Below are positions 1 to 7,257 of a stretch of 64,000 nt of DNA, one piece after another. The stretch comes from Bacilli bacterium (GTDB taxonomy: Bacteria; Bacillota_I; Bacilli_A; RF39; UBA660). The stretch lies in assembly GCA_017511805.1 (NCBI GenBank), contig JAFWJA010000011.1, positions 16,301-80,300 on the forward strand, given 5' to 3'. The notes under the pieces were generated by a model, which saw only the letters and a program-made list of their open reading frames with translations, searched no databases and was not told the origin of the DNA. Numbering within the stretch: the stretch's first letter is position 1; each line of letters begins with the position of its first letter. A program made the position numbers and the translations under genes.

Positions 1-63
1 AGTTGCACCACAAGCACAAATTACTTTGCAATCTTGATAAATTTCTTTCTTTTCTTTTGCCAT
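1..63 (-). CDS. rpmE: Ribosomal protein bL31 (N-terminal fragment)
   Basis: Only the first 21 codons lie in the window; the gene continues past the left edge. The reverse-strand translation begins MAKEKKEIYQDCKVICACG, which resembles the bL31 start, including the first CxC pair (C16, C18) of the zinc-binding form. An AGGAGAG ribosome binding site lies 6 bases before the ATG. It follows murA on the same strand; in Bacillus the order is murA-type gene, rho, rpmE, and no rho lies between them here. Identification rests on the short N-terminus plus context. Confidence 0.75.
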   Translation of the reverse strand, partial: MAKEKKEIYQDCKVICACGAT

Positions 64-121
64 TATAATCTCTCCTCTCGCCATAACAAATGTTATAGAA
101 TTTTTCAAAAAAATCTCTTAT

Positions 122-150
122 ATTATAACAACTTTATCTTTAAATATCAA
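122..150 (-). promoter_or_regulatory. Promoter for rpmE
   Basis: On the minus strand there is a TTGATA -35 box (145-150), a 17-base spacer and a TATAAT -10 box (122-127) preceded by TGT, an extended -10. The leader then contains a small inverted repeat, ATAAC-N4-GTTAT (83-96), just before the rpmE ribosome binding site. Confidence 0.65.
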
Positions 151-167
151 GTAAAAGTTTAATTATT

Positions 168-1418
168 TTACACTAATTCGATATCTGCACCTAAAGATTT
201 AAGTTTTTCTACTATATTTTCATATCCTCTAAGTATATAATCAGCATTATTGATTACTGTCTTACCTGGTGCAATTAAAGCTGCTACTACTAAACCTGCA
301 CCTGCTCTTAAATCTGTAGCATTTACTTCAGTTCCTTTTAACTTTGCAGGACCTGTTATTGTAGCAGTATCTCCATTAATCTTAATTTTTGCTCCCATTT
401 TCATTAATTCATATAAGTTTAGGAATCTATTTTCCCATATAGTTTCTTGTATTTCTGAATCTCCTTTAGCTATGGTCATTAATGAAGCTAAAACTTGTTG
501 CAAATCTGTGGGAAAACCAGGATATACTTCTGTTTTTATCTTACATGATTTTAGTTCATCATAACTTTTTATTACTACTTTATCTTCTTTTATATCAAGA
601 TTAATTCCCATTTCTACCAGTTTTTCATTTAATGATTCCACGTGTTCAGGTATTATATTCTTAATAGTTACTTTTTCACCCATAGCAGCCGCTATTATTT
701 CATATGTACCTGTTTCTATTCTATCTGGTATAACTTCATGGAAACAAGAATGAAGATGTTTAACACCTTTAATCTTTATTGTTTTTGTTCCTGCTCCTGT
801 TATTTTTGCTCCCATATTATTTAAATAAGTTGCAACATTTACTATTTCTGGTTCTTTTGCTGCATTTTCTATTATAGTTACACCTTCAGCTTTAACAGCA
901 GCATACATTAAATTAATAGTTGCACCTACTGATGCGAAATCTAAATATATCTTTGTTCCTTTTAGTTCTTTAGCATCTATTATAAAATTATCTCCATCTT
1001 CTGTTACTTTAGCACCTAATTTTTTAAAACCTTTTAAATGAAGATCTATTGGTCTTGCTCCTATAGTACATCCACCTGGGAAACACATCTCAACATGTTT
1101 ATATTTTCCTAATAAAGCTCCCATAAAATAATATGATGCTCTTAATTTTTTTACTAAATTTTCATCTATTCTTTTATTTTCAATATTTTCTGATGAAATA
1201 AATAGTTCACCATTCTTTTTTCTTTTTATTTTAGCATTTAAGAATACTAACATTTCTTCTAAGGCATCTACATCAGATATATTAGGAACATTAGATAATG
1301 TTATACTTTCATCACATAAAATAGCACCTGGAATTAATGCAACTGCACTATTCTTTGCACCACTAATATTAATTGTACCATTTAATTTTTTTCCACCATG
1401 AATTATTATTTTGTGCAT
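168..1418 (-). CDS. murA: UDP-N-acetylglucosamine 1-carboxyvinyltransferase
   Basis: MurA transfers enolpyruvate from phosphoenolpyruvate to UDP-GlcNAc, the first committed step of peptidoglycan synthesis, in the cytoplasm. The 416-residue protein is full length for the family. It has the N-terminal GAKNSA motif (K22, N23) and the active-site loop FPGGCTIG with the catalytic, fosfomycin-target cysteine at C117. The start codon follows a GGGAGGTC ribosome binding site. A 16-bp palindrome lies just upstream. Whether it is the MurA1 or MurA2 (MurZ) paralogue cannot be settled here; its position next to rpmE is like the Bacillus copy near rho-rpmE. Confidence 0.96.
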   Translation of the reverse strand: MHKIIIHGGKKLNGTINISGAKNSAVALIPGAILCDESITLSNVPNISDVDALEEMLVFLNAKIKRKKNGELFISSENIENKRIDENLVKKLRASYYFMGALLGKYKHVEMCFPGGCTIGARPIDLHLKGFKKLGAKVTEDGDNFIIDAKELKGTKIYLDFASVGATINLMYAAVKAEGVTIIENAAKEPEIVNVATYLNNMGAKITGAGTKTIKIKGVKHLHSCFHEVIPDRIETGTYEIIAAAMGEKVTIKNIIPEHVESLNEKLVEMGINLDIKEDKVVIKSYDELKSCKIKTEVYPGFPTDLQQVLASLMTIAKGDSEIQETIWENRFLNLYELMKMGAKIKINGDTATITGPAKLKGTEVNATDLRAGAGLVVAALIAPGKTVINNADYILRGYENIVEKLKSLGADIELV

Positions 1419-1447
1419 ATTAGACCTCCCAATATCTATTACATATT

Positions 1448-1463
1448 ATGATTAATTAATCAT
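1448..1463. promoter_or_regulatory. Perfect 16-bp palindrome upstream of murA
   Basis: ATGATTAATTAATCAT is a perfect inverted repeat about 30-45 bp upstream of the murA start, where a repressor or activator site could lie. In such AT-rich DNA a palindrome can arise by chance. Confidence 0.3.
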
Positions 1464-1497
1464 TTAGTTCACTTTAATTTTATCATAATTAATTTCT

Positions 1498-1525
1498 AAA
1501 AAAAAGAGTATTTTTAAATACTCTT
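1498..1525 (-). terminator. Intrinsic terminator of the lipoprotein gene
   Basis: A 10-bp stem, AAGAGTATTT/AAATACTCTT (1504-1513 with 1516-1525), is followed on the minus strand by a T run (A run 1498-1503 on the plus strand). It lies directly after the stop codon of the upstream lipoprotein gene. Confidence 0.8.
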
Positions 1526-1527
1526 AA

Positions 1528-2742
1528 TTATGCTGAGTAAAATAATTTTTTTGCCCCATTTAAAGAAGTTGTTTTACTTTCTATAGCTTGTTTTGCTTTA
1601 TGAATTTGTGTACAAGCAATATTATTCCATCCAGTTACTTCCATCTTCATAATATTTTTAGCATAAGCAATTAATAAATTACTATCATTTAATGAAATAT
1701 AATATTTATTTGAGAATTGTTTAGCCATTTCTTCATCAGTTAAGTTTAATTCTTCAGCTACTTCAACATAGCTAACTGCATTTTCATAGTTTTCTTCAGT
1801 AATTAAACCTTCTCTCATTAATGTTTCAACTGTAGCATTTAAATCTCTTTCATCTTGAGTAAAGTTAATTTTAACTGTTTCAATATTTCCATATACTTCA
1901 GCTTCTAAGTAAATAGTATGATTATTCATAGCAGCAGCCATTCTTAATCCATTTACATGTGTTAAAGCTGCAACATATTTTTGACCATTTTTTGCAAAAC
2001 TTCCGATATTATTTGAATCATAATTTATATCAGTAACTTCTTGTTTAATTACATAATCATAAATTGCATCTAAATCTGTTTCACCAGTTTTATTCATTAC
2101 ATCTATTTCATGATCTCTTACAGTTTCATATTCTTCAATTTCTTCAACTAATGCCTTTGATCCAGCTAAATTTAAATCAACATATTTAGTCAATGATGGA
2201 TGAGACATACATTCAAACTTATCTACATCAAATTCCTTAGTATTAACGTTATCAATTTTTTGTCTAAATGTGTCTGAATACATAACTGTATCTATAGCTG
2301 CTGATGCTTTATCTATTCTACCATTATCAATAATAACATTTCCGTCTTCATCAGTATATTTATCATTTATAACAAATATCATATCTCTAATTGTATCTTT
2401 ATCAATTGCATTCTTTTCATAAAATTCTTTATTGTCATTATAAATAGTATCAACTGTAGCTTCTATTGAAGCATTATCTTCAACATTTAATGAACCAACT
2501 AATTCTTTTTTTGTTTCAGATGTTGCTTCTGTTGTTTTTTCTGTTTCTTTTTCTGTAATAACTTCTTCTGGTTTTTCAGAAACTTTTGTTGAAGCATCTG
2601 CTACAACTTCAGTACCAGAATTATTAGTATTATTTTTACCACAAGCAGTAAAACCTGTAGCTAATGCTGTAACTAATGCTACTCTAAATATTAATTCTTT
2701 AATAGTTTTCTTATCAAATTTTTTATTACTAATCTTTCTCAT
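1528..2742 (-). CDS. Predicted lipoprotein of unknown function
   Basis: A 404-residue protein with a basic N-terminus, a hydrophobic segment at about residues 18-32 and a lipobox-like FTAC with candidate lipidation Cys34, suggesting export and membrane anchoring. Residues 35-80 are a Ser/Thr/Glu-rich linker, followed by a mostly helical acidic domain with no motif I recognise. Its ATG follows a GGGGG ribosome binding site. Only 12 bases separate it from the upstream membrane-protein gene, so the two are probably cotranscribed and may act together at the cell surface. Function unknown. Confidence 0.8.
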   Translation of the reverse strand: MRKISNKKFDKKTIKELIFRVALVTALATGFTACGKNNTNNSGTEVVADASTKVSEKPEEVITEKETEKTTEATSETKKELVGSLNVEDNASIEATVDTIYNDNKEFYEKNAIDKDTIRDMIFVINDKYTDEDGNVIIDNGRIDKASAAIDTVMYSDTFRQKIDNVNTKEFDVDKFECMSHPSLTKYVDLNLAGSKALVEEIEEYETVRDHEIDVMNKTGETDLDAIYDYVIKQEVTDINYDSNNIGSFAKNGQKYVAALTHVNGLRMAAAMNNHTIYLEAEVYGNIETVKINFTQDERDLNATVETLMREGLITEENYENAVSYVEVAEELNLTDEEMAKQFSNKYYISLNDSNLLIAYAKNIMKMEVTGWNNIACTQIHKAKQAIESKTTSLNGAKKLFYSA

Positions 2743-2754
2743 ATTCTAATCCCC

Positions 2755-3921
2755 CTATGCTAAAACTAATTTTTTAACCTTATTTACTTTTCCAGTAATG
2801 TCATATGTTATTTCATCTTCACCATCAACATTGTCTAATGATGGTAATGTTGTATTGTTGTTATTATCATCTTTATTATTGTCATTTTGTTTATTATTAT
2901 CTTTGTTATTATCTTTATTGTCATTAACGACAACTTCATCATTTCCTTCAACATTATCTATTGGAGGTAATGTTGGATCTGCAGGAACTATTGTAACAAT
3001 ATCTTTTACATCATCTTTTTGATTATCAATAATAACTGTAGATGGTTCTATATCTTGATAATTTTCGTCTTGCTTATTATCATCTTTATTGTTATCGTCT
3101 TGCTTATTATTATCTTTGTTATTGTCTTTATTATCGTCTTTATTATCGTCTTTGTTAGTATCTTTATTATTATCTTTATTATTATCTTTGTTATTATCAG
3201 ATGTTTTATTATCATCTGTTTTTGTATCTGTTTTAGAATCATCATTTACTTTTGTAGTATCATTTGATGTTTTTTTAGTATTATTTGATTTCTTATTATC
3301 TTGTCCAGATGGTTGTTTATTACTATCTTTTTTAGTTTCTGTTTTTAAATCGTCTTCTGTAATTATTTTATACTCGATTTTTTTGTCTTCTGTTGATTCA
3401 GTTGTATTTAATTCATTTTCATTCTTAGATAATTCAGTATTTTCTGTTTCAGTACCATCTTCTTTTAATTCTTCACTAGTAGATGTTTCTTCTTTTTGAA
3501 GATTATCTCTTTCGTTATTACCTACATAATTTAATAATAAAGTTAAACCACCAATTGCTAATACAGCACCAGCAGCTAAAGATGTACATAAAAAGATTTT
3601 TTTCTTTTTAGTTCTAGTACTTTCAATATTATCTAGATTTCCAGCTAGGATTTCATTAATCTCGTCTGCATTTTCACTATATACTTCTTTTTCATTCATC
3701 ATAGTTTCAATATATTTGTATTCGTTATCCCATGGATCAAATCTTTTTAATTTTTGAGAAAGTACATCTGTAGGATATTTATCTAAAAGTGCTTTTTGAT
3801 TTCTTAATATTAATATTTGCTTATCTAATTCATCAGCGTTATTATCCTTATCACTTAATAACCTACTAATTTCTTTTCTTATTTCTTTGTATGTTATAAA
3901 TCTTGATTTTTCTTTTTCCAT
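2755..3921 (-). CDS. Single-span membrane protein with Lys/Asn/Asp-rich repeat tail
   Basis: The 388-residue protein has a charged N-terminal region (about 1-104, predicted cytoplasmic, with helical heptad-like stretches), one transmembrane segment near 108-132 after a KKKK stop, and a long, extremely hydrophilic C-terminal region. The tail contains many near-identical Asp-Asn-Lys units (roughly residues 220-375), interrupted by two short copies of a PTLPPIDNVEG-like motif. Such tails are typical of spacers that cross the cell wall. It has its own TTGACA promoter and is the first gene of a two-gene unit with the lipoprotein. No family is recognised. Confidence 0.75.
   Translation of the reverse strand: MEKEKSRFITYKEIRKEISRLLSDKDNNADELDKQILILRNQKALLDKYPTDVLSQKLKRFDPWDNEYKYIETMMNEKEVYSENADEINEILAGNLDNIESTRTKKKKIFLCTSLAAGAVLAIGGLTLLLNYVGNNERDNLQKEETSTSEELKEDGTETENTELSKNENELNTTESTEDKKIEYKIITEDDLKTETKKDSNKQPSGQDNKKSNNTKKTSNDTTKVNDDSKTDTKTDDNKTSDNNKDNNKDNNKDTNKDDNKDDNKDNNKDNNKQDDNNKDDNKQDENYQDIEPSTVIIDNQKDDVKDIVTIVPADPTLPPIDNVEGNDEVVVNDNKDNNKDNNKQNDNNKDDNNNNTTLPSLDNVDGEDEITYDITGKVNKVKKLVLA
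2855..3215. repeat. Low-complexity triplet repeat inside a coding region
   Basis: In-frame tandem GAT/AAT/AAA codons (read on the minus strand) produce the Asp-Asn-Lys tail of the membrane protein. The unit is imperfect, with 6- and 12-base sub-periods. Such arrays can expand or contract by replication slippage without breaking the frame when the change is a multiple of three. Confidence 0.8.
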
Positions 3922-3950
3922 AAATATTCCCCCTCAAAATAACGTGATTT

Positions 3951-3979
3951 ATATTAACACAAGTATCATTATTTGTCAA
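3951..3979 (-). promoter_or_regulatory. Promoter of the membrane protein/lipoprotein operon
   Basis: A perfect TTGACA -35 (3974-3979), a 17-base spacer and a TAATAT -10 (3951-3956) preceded by TG lie on the minus strand. It begins immediately after the rsmA terminator and 30 bases before the start codon. Confidence 0.8.
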
Positions 3980-3980
3980 A

Positions 3981-4033
3981 TAAAAAAGAAGATTATATAT
4001 TATAAGCTATTACTTATACTTATAAAATCTTCT
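3981..4033 (-). terminator. Two-part terminator hairpin after rsmA
   Basis: An outer stem AGAAGATT/AATCTTCT (3987-3994 with 4026-4033) encloses an inner TTATAAG/CTTATAA stem; on the minus strand it is followed by a T run. The rsmA stop codon sits within the hairpin. Confidence 0.7.
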
Positions 4034-4800
4034 ATACTTAAACTTTCAGCACGAATTGTTAAATCTTTACCTATTTTTTTTAAAGATTCTTCAATTTTTT
4101 CTAAATCATATCCTTTTAAGTTGTTTTTTAGGTTTTTCCTTTTAAATTTAAAGGAATCACGTACTAATTTAAAGAATAATTCCTCGTTATTTGCTTTGTA
4201 TTTATTATTTCTTTTAAATTCTATAATTACACTATCTACATTTGGTTTAGGTACAAAACAATTTCTTGATACATCCATTAATTTTCTTATATCAAAATAA
4301 TAATTTAAAAAAATTGTTAATGAATTATATTCTTTTGAATTAGGTTTTGCATTAAATCTCTCACCAACTTCTTTTTGAACCATAACAACTATTTTTTCTA
4401 CTGGTATTTTATCATTTATTAATTTAGTAATTATAGGTGTTGTGATGTAATATGGTAGATTTGCTACTACATAAAGCTTTTTATAATCATATTTTTTTAT
4501 ATCTTCTATCGGATTTGCCTTTAAAAAGTCTTTAAAAACTATTTCAACGTTATCTGTTTCCTTTAATTGTTCACCAATTATTTTTTTTAGACTATCATCA
4601 ATCTCATATCCAATTACACTTTTAGCACTTTTTGAAAGATAATAAGTAAGATATGCTGCTCCTACTCCTATTTCAATAACTAAAGTATCTTTATCTACTT
4701 CTGATTTTTCCACAATATTTCTTAGAATGTTTTCATCTTTTAAAAAGTTTTGTCCAAATTTTTTCTTAAAATTATAATCTTTTACTAATTCTTGATTCAT
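4000..4800 (-). CDS. rsmA: 16S rRNA A1518/A1519 dimethyltransferase
   Basis: RsmA (KsgA) dimethylates two adjacent adenines near the 3' end of 16S rRNA during small-subunit maturation, using S-adenosylmethionine. The 266-residue length is normal. Motifs seen are FGQNFL (15-20), the SAM-binding EIGVGAAYLT (43-52) and the catalytic NLPYY (114-118). Its ATG overlaps the tatD stop as ATGA, so translation is probably coupled. The pairing tatD then rsmA follows the Bacillus order, except that rnmV, normally between them, is missing. Confidence 0.96.
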   Translation of the reverse strand: MNQELVKDYNFKKKFGQNFLKDENILRNIVEKSEVDKDTLVIEIGVGAAYLTYYLSKSAKSVIGYEIDDSLKKIIGEQLKETDNVEIVFKDFLKANPIEDIKKYDYKKLYVVANLPYYITTPIITKLINDKIPVEKIVVMVQKEVGERFNAKPNSKEYNSLTIFLNYYFDIRKLMDVSRNCFVPKPNVDSVIIEFKRNNKYKANNEELFFKLVRDSFKFKRKNLKNNLKGYDLEKIEESLKKIGKDLTIRAESLSIEDFISISNSL

Positions 4801-5546
4801 ATTTTATATAACTCCTTAGCATTATTTGTTGTTATATTAACTACTTCTTCATACGATATTTCTTTTATTTCTGATATTTTTCTAGCAATATATTCTAGAT
4901 TTAATGGTGAATTTTGTTTTCCCCTATTTGGTTCTGGTGATAAATAAGGGCTATCAGTTTCAATTAATATATCTTTTAAATCTATATTTTTTATTATTTC
5001 TATGCCCTTTTTGTTGTTTTTATATGTAATCGGTCCATCAATTCCTATTTTAAAACCTAGTTTTATAAATTCTTTTGCCATTTCTAAACTTCCTGTGTAA
5101 CAATGCATAGATCCTTTAGATACACCAGATTCCTTTATAATATCATAAACATCTTGTATAGATTCTCTTGCATGAACTATGACTGGTAAATCATACTTTT
5201 TAGATAATTCTAATTGTGCTTTAAAGTATTCAATTTGCTTATCTTTATTATCTTTTGTCCAATAGTAATCTAAACCTATTTCACCTATAGCTACTATATC
5301 ATTATTTTTTATTAATTCTTCTAATTTTTTTAAATCATCTTTATTGAAAGTATCTATTTGATCATAATTTAAACCAATAGCTGCGTAAACATTATTATAT
5401 TTCTTTGATAATTCTATTATTTCTTTTGAAGTATTAATATCAATTGCATTATCTATAATAGAAATATCTTTTTTATTACATTCTTCAATGATTTCTTTAT
5501 AATTATCCATTTCTTCTTCATAAACATGACAATGTGTATCTATCAT
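4797..5546 (-). CDS. TatD-family metal-dependent hydrolase
   Basis: A TatD-type nuclease (YabD in Bacillus) with a TIM-barrel amidohydrolase fold. Metal ligands are visible: THCH (H5, H7), GEIGLDYYW (E89), the H125 region VHARE, H148 in MHCYTG and D198 in ETDSPYL, numbered from the chosen start. GTG and ATG codons occur 3 and 2 codons upstream, but the AGGTG ribosome binding site is 6 bases before the ATG at 5546, giving 249 residues. A terminator-like hairpin ends just before the ribosome binding site. The protein is probably a DNA-repair or quality-control 3'-5' nuclease, as in other bacteria. Confidence 0.92.
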   Translation of the reverse strand: MIDTHCHVYEEEMDNYKEIIEECNKKDISIIDNAIDINTSKEIIELSKKYNNVYAAIGLNYDQIDTFNKDDLKKLEELIKNNDIVAIGEIGLDYYWTKDNKDKQIEYFKAQLELSKKYDLPVIVHARESIQDVYDIIKESGVSKGSMHCYTGSLEMAKEFIKLGFKIGIDGPITYKNNKKGIEIIKNIDLKDILIETDSPYLSPEPNRGKQNSPLNLEYIARKISEIKEISYEEVVNITTNNAKELYKI

Positions 5547-5557
5547 TTCCATCACCT

Positions 5558-5589
5558 AAAAAGATTATACCATAATAAGTATAATCTTT
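5558..5589 (-). terminator. Terminator of the TetR gene, overlapping a possible tatD promoter
   Basis: An 11-bp stem (5560-5570 with 5579-5589) with an 8-base loop is followed on the minus strand by TTTTTA. The 3' arm contains TATAAT (5564-5569) and ends against the tatD ribosome binding site, so the same bases could be both terminator and -10 box. Confidence 0.7.
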
Positions 5590-6121
5590 ATATTCTAATA
5601 TTTCTTTTAATACAAGTATTAATTAGATAGAATAAATCTTTATCAGATAAACTAATATTTTTTAAACATAATTGAGTTGCTAATCCATGAGTATATATAC
5701 CAACATCTCTAAGTGCTGCTTTTGCTCTTTCTTCACTTATTTTATATTCATCAACTACATGTTTAACAGCAAATTTATTTGTTTTTATTAATTTACTATC
5801 TGATAAATCACTTAAAAATAATGCTTTAAACATACTATTTTCTTTTTTTGCATACATAGCATATGCATAACTTGTTGTTAATAAATAGTTATTGTTATTA
5901 ACTATTTTGTCACTAAATTCATTATATTCTTCATTTAATTTCTTTTTTAAATCCTTTTTATAAAGATCCATATTACTATATAATCTAAATAATGGTTGAG
6001 TAGAACATCCAATATAATTAGACAATTCTCTAACACTTAGTGAATCAATACCTTTTTCCTTTATAAAATCTAGACTCTTATTAATAATATAATCCTTTTC
6101 AAAAACTGCTTTTCTTGCCAT
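5588..6121 (-). CDS. TetR/AcrR-family transcriptional regulator
   Basis: 177 residues with an N-terminal TetR-type helix-turn-helix (about 8-48): the SLSVRELSNYIGCSTQPLFRLYSNMDL stretch holds the recognition helix. The C-terminal ligand-binding half is divergent and the ligand is unknown. The start was set at the ATG at 6121 because a GGGGG ribosome binding site lies 4-5 bases upstream; an in-frame TTG further up overlaps that site. A perfect 26-base interrupted palindrome immediately upstream is a likely autoregulatory operator. The flanking genes are housekeeping genes, so the target may be only itself or lie elsewhere. Confidence 0.85.
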   Translation of the reverse strand: MARKAVFEKDYIINKSLDFIKEKGIDSLSVRELSNYIGCSTQPLFRLYSNMDLYKKDLKKKLNEEYNEFSDKIVNNNNYLLTTSYAYAMYAKKENSMFKALFLSDLSDSKLIKTNKFAVKHVVDEYKISEERAKAALRDVGIYTHGLATQLCLKNISLSDKDLFYLINTCIKRNIRI

Positions 6122-6136
6122 AAATACCCCCAAAAA

Positions 6137-6162
6137 AATAAAATAACGAGTGTTATTTTATT
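6137..6162. promoter_or_regulatory. Candidate TetR operator
   Basis: Two perfect 11-base arms (core AAAATAAC-GAGT-GTTATTTT) are separated by 4 bases, 16 bp upstream of the TetR-family start codon. The size and placement are typical of sites used by TetR proteins to repress themselves. Confidence 0.6.
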
Positions 6163-6189
6163 ATATTTGTTTATTTATGTCAAATTTTT

Positions 6190-6663
6190 TTATTTATTTG
6201 TAGATCCAATACCGCCTTTTCTTGAAGAAGATATTTCTTCTTCATTATCTACAGTATTATAGTTTAAGAATATTCCTTGAGCTATTTTATCTCCTACTCC
6301 TACTTTATAAACTTTATCTCCTTCGTTTTGAAGAGCTACATAAATATGACCTTCATTAGCCTCATTATTATAGTAATCTGAATCAATTACTCCTACTTGG
6401 TTACAAAGTCTTATATTATATTTAAATCCCATGCTACTTCTTACTAAGATTGCTAAAAACTCATTAGCATTCATCTTAGCTTTAATTCCAGTAGGTACTT
6501 TTATTATTTCACCTGGTTCTAATTCAAATTCTATAGGACTTTTAAAGTCATAACCAGCTGAAAACTTAGTTGATCTACTAGGAAGAGTTATATCGGAATA
6601 CATACATTTTCCCTTTAAATCTTTCTCGTATTGTTCATAACTTATTATTTCAAACTTTCTCAT
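6190..6663 (-). CDS. dut: dUTP diphosphatase (trimeric type)
   Basis: Hydrolyses dUTP to dUMP, keeping uracil out of DNA and feeding thymidylate synthesis. All five family motifs are present: SAGYDF (35-40), RSSMGF (75-80), GVIDSDYYNN (91-100, with the catalytic Asp), GDKIAQGIF (124-132) and the C-terminal RKGGIGSTN (148-156). I use the ATG at 6663 with the GGGTG ribosome binding site, giving 157 residues; the longer in-frame start would overlap the -35 box of its promoter. Transcribed from its own promoter between it and spoVT. Confidence 0.95.
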   Translation of the reverse strand: MRKFEIISYEQYEKDLKGKCMYSDITLPSRSTKFSAGYDFKSPIEFELEPGEIIKVPTGIKAKMNANEFLAILVRSSMGFKYNIRLCNQVGVIDSDYYNNEANEGHIYVALQNEGDKVYKVGVGDKIAQGIFLNYNTVDNEEEISSSRKGGIGSTNK

Positions 6664-6679
6664 TCTATCACCCATAATA

Positions 6680-6708
6680 ATTATAACATAATCATATAGG
6701 TAATTCAA
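6680..6708 (-). promoter_or_regulatory. Promoter of dut
   Basis: TTGAAT (6703-6708), a 17-base spacer and TATAAT (6680-6685) preceded by TGT, on the minus strand. The -35 box is right next to the spoVT stop codon. Confidence 0.8.
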
Positions 6709-6709
6709 T

Positions 6710-7204
6710 TTATCTACTAAATAAACTTGAAATAATATCTATTATTCTTTTATCAGATTCTTCTATTTTTTCGTTAGAAAATAATATAATCATACCTGAT
6801 ATATTACTATCTATAATTATGTTTTTAGAATAATAAAATGATTTTATCTTAATATCAAAACAAATATCTAAATCATATTCATTATCTAGTCCTTTATTAC
6901 TCAATAATATACTTTTTAAAAAGGTACTTATTTCTTTCTTATTATAATCTTGATTAGAATATAAAATTTTATCTCTATTAGTAATAATGACATTTTTATT
7001 AGTTATTTTATTAATTAGCATTCCAAATAGTTTTATCTGATTTTCATATTCATCTAATACATTATATTTTTTTAACATTACTTTATTATCATATAAACTA
7101 ATTTCCATTGTTTCATTATTTTCAATCTTTAATATTCTTCTTATTTCTTTTGGAATTACTATTCTTCCTAAATCATCAATTCTCTTAATAAAACTTAAAT
7201 TCAT
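6710..7204 (-). CDS. spoVT: SpoVT-like AbrB-family regulator
   Basis: 164 residues: an N-terminal AbrB swapped-hairpin DNA-binding domain (about 5-50, DDLGRIVIPKEIRRILKI) and a C-terminal GAF-like domain of about 110 residues, the layout of Bacillus SpoVT, a forespore regulator acting with sigma G. It lies directly downstream of mfd as in Bacillus, which supports the call. The GAF-like half is divergent. The start has a GGTG ribosome binding site 6 bases upstream. A terminator lies between mfd and this gene, so it may have its own promoter or depend on readthrough. Confidence 0.85.
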   Translation of the reverse strand: MNLSFIKRIDDLGRIVIPKEIRRILKIENNETMEISLYDNKVMLKKYNVLDEYENQIKLFGMLINKITNKNVIITNRDKILYSNQDYNKKEISTFLKSILLSNKGLDNEYDLDICFDIKIKSFYYSKNIIIDSNISGMIILFSNEKIEESDKRIIDIISSLFSR

Positions 7205-7227
7205 TTACTTCACCATTTTTATTGTGG

Positions 7228-7257
7228 AAAAAAAGATAGTGTTTATACTATCTTTTT
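7228..7257 (-). terminator. Terminator of mfd
   Basis: An 11-bp stem (7230-7240 with 7247-7257) with a 6-base loop is followed on the minus strand by seven T. The mfd stop codon lies in the stem-loop. Confidence 0.8.

Noticed and set aside
3019..3499. Plus-strand open frames opposite the Asp-Asn-Lys repeat
   Set aside because: They encode Leu/Ser/Ile-only low-complexity peptides, mirror products of the triplet repeat on the other strand.
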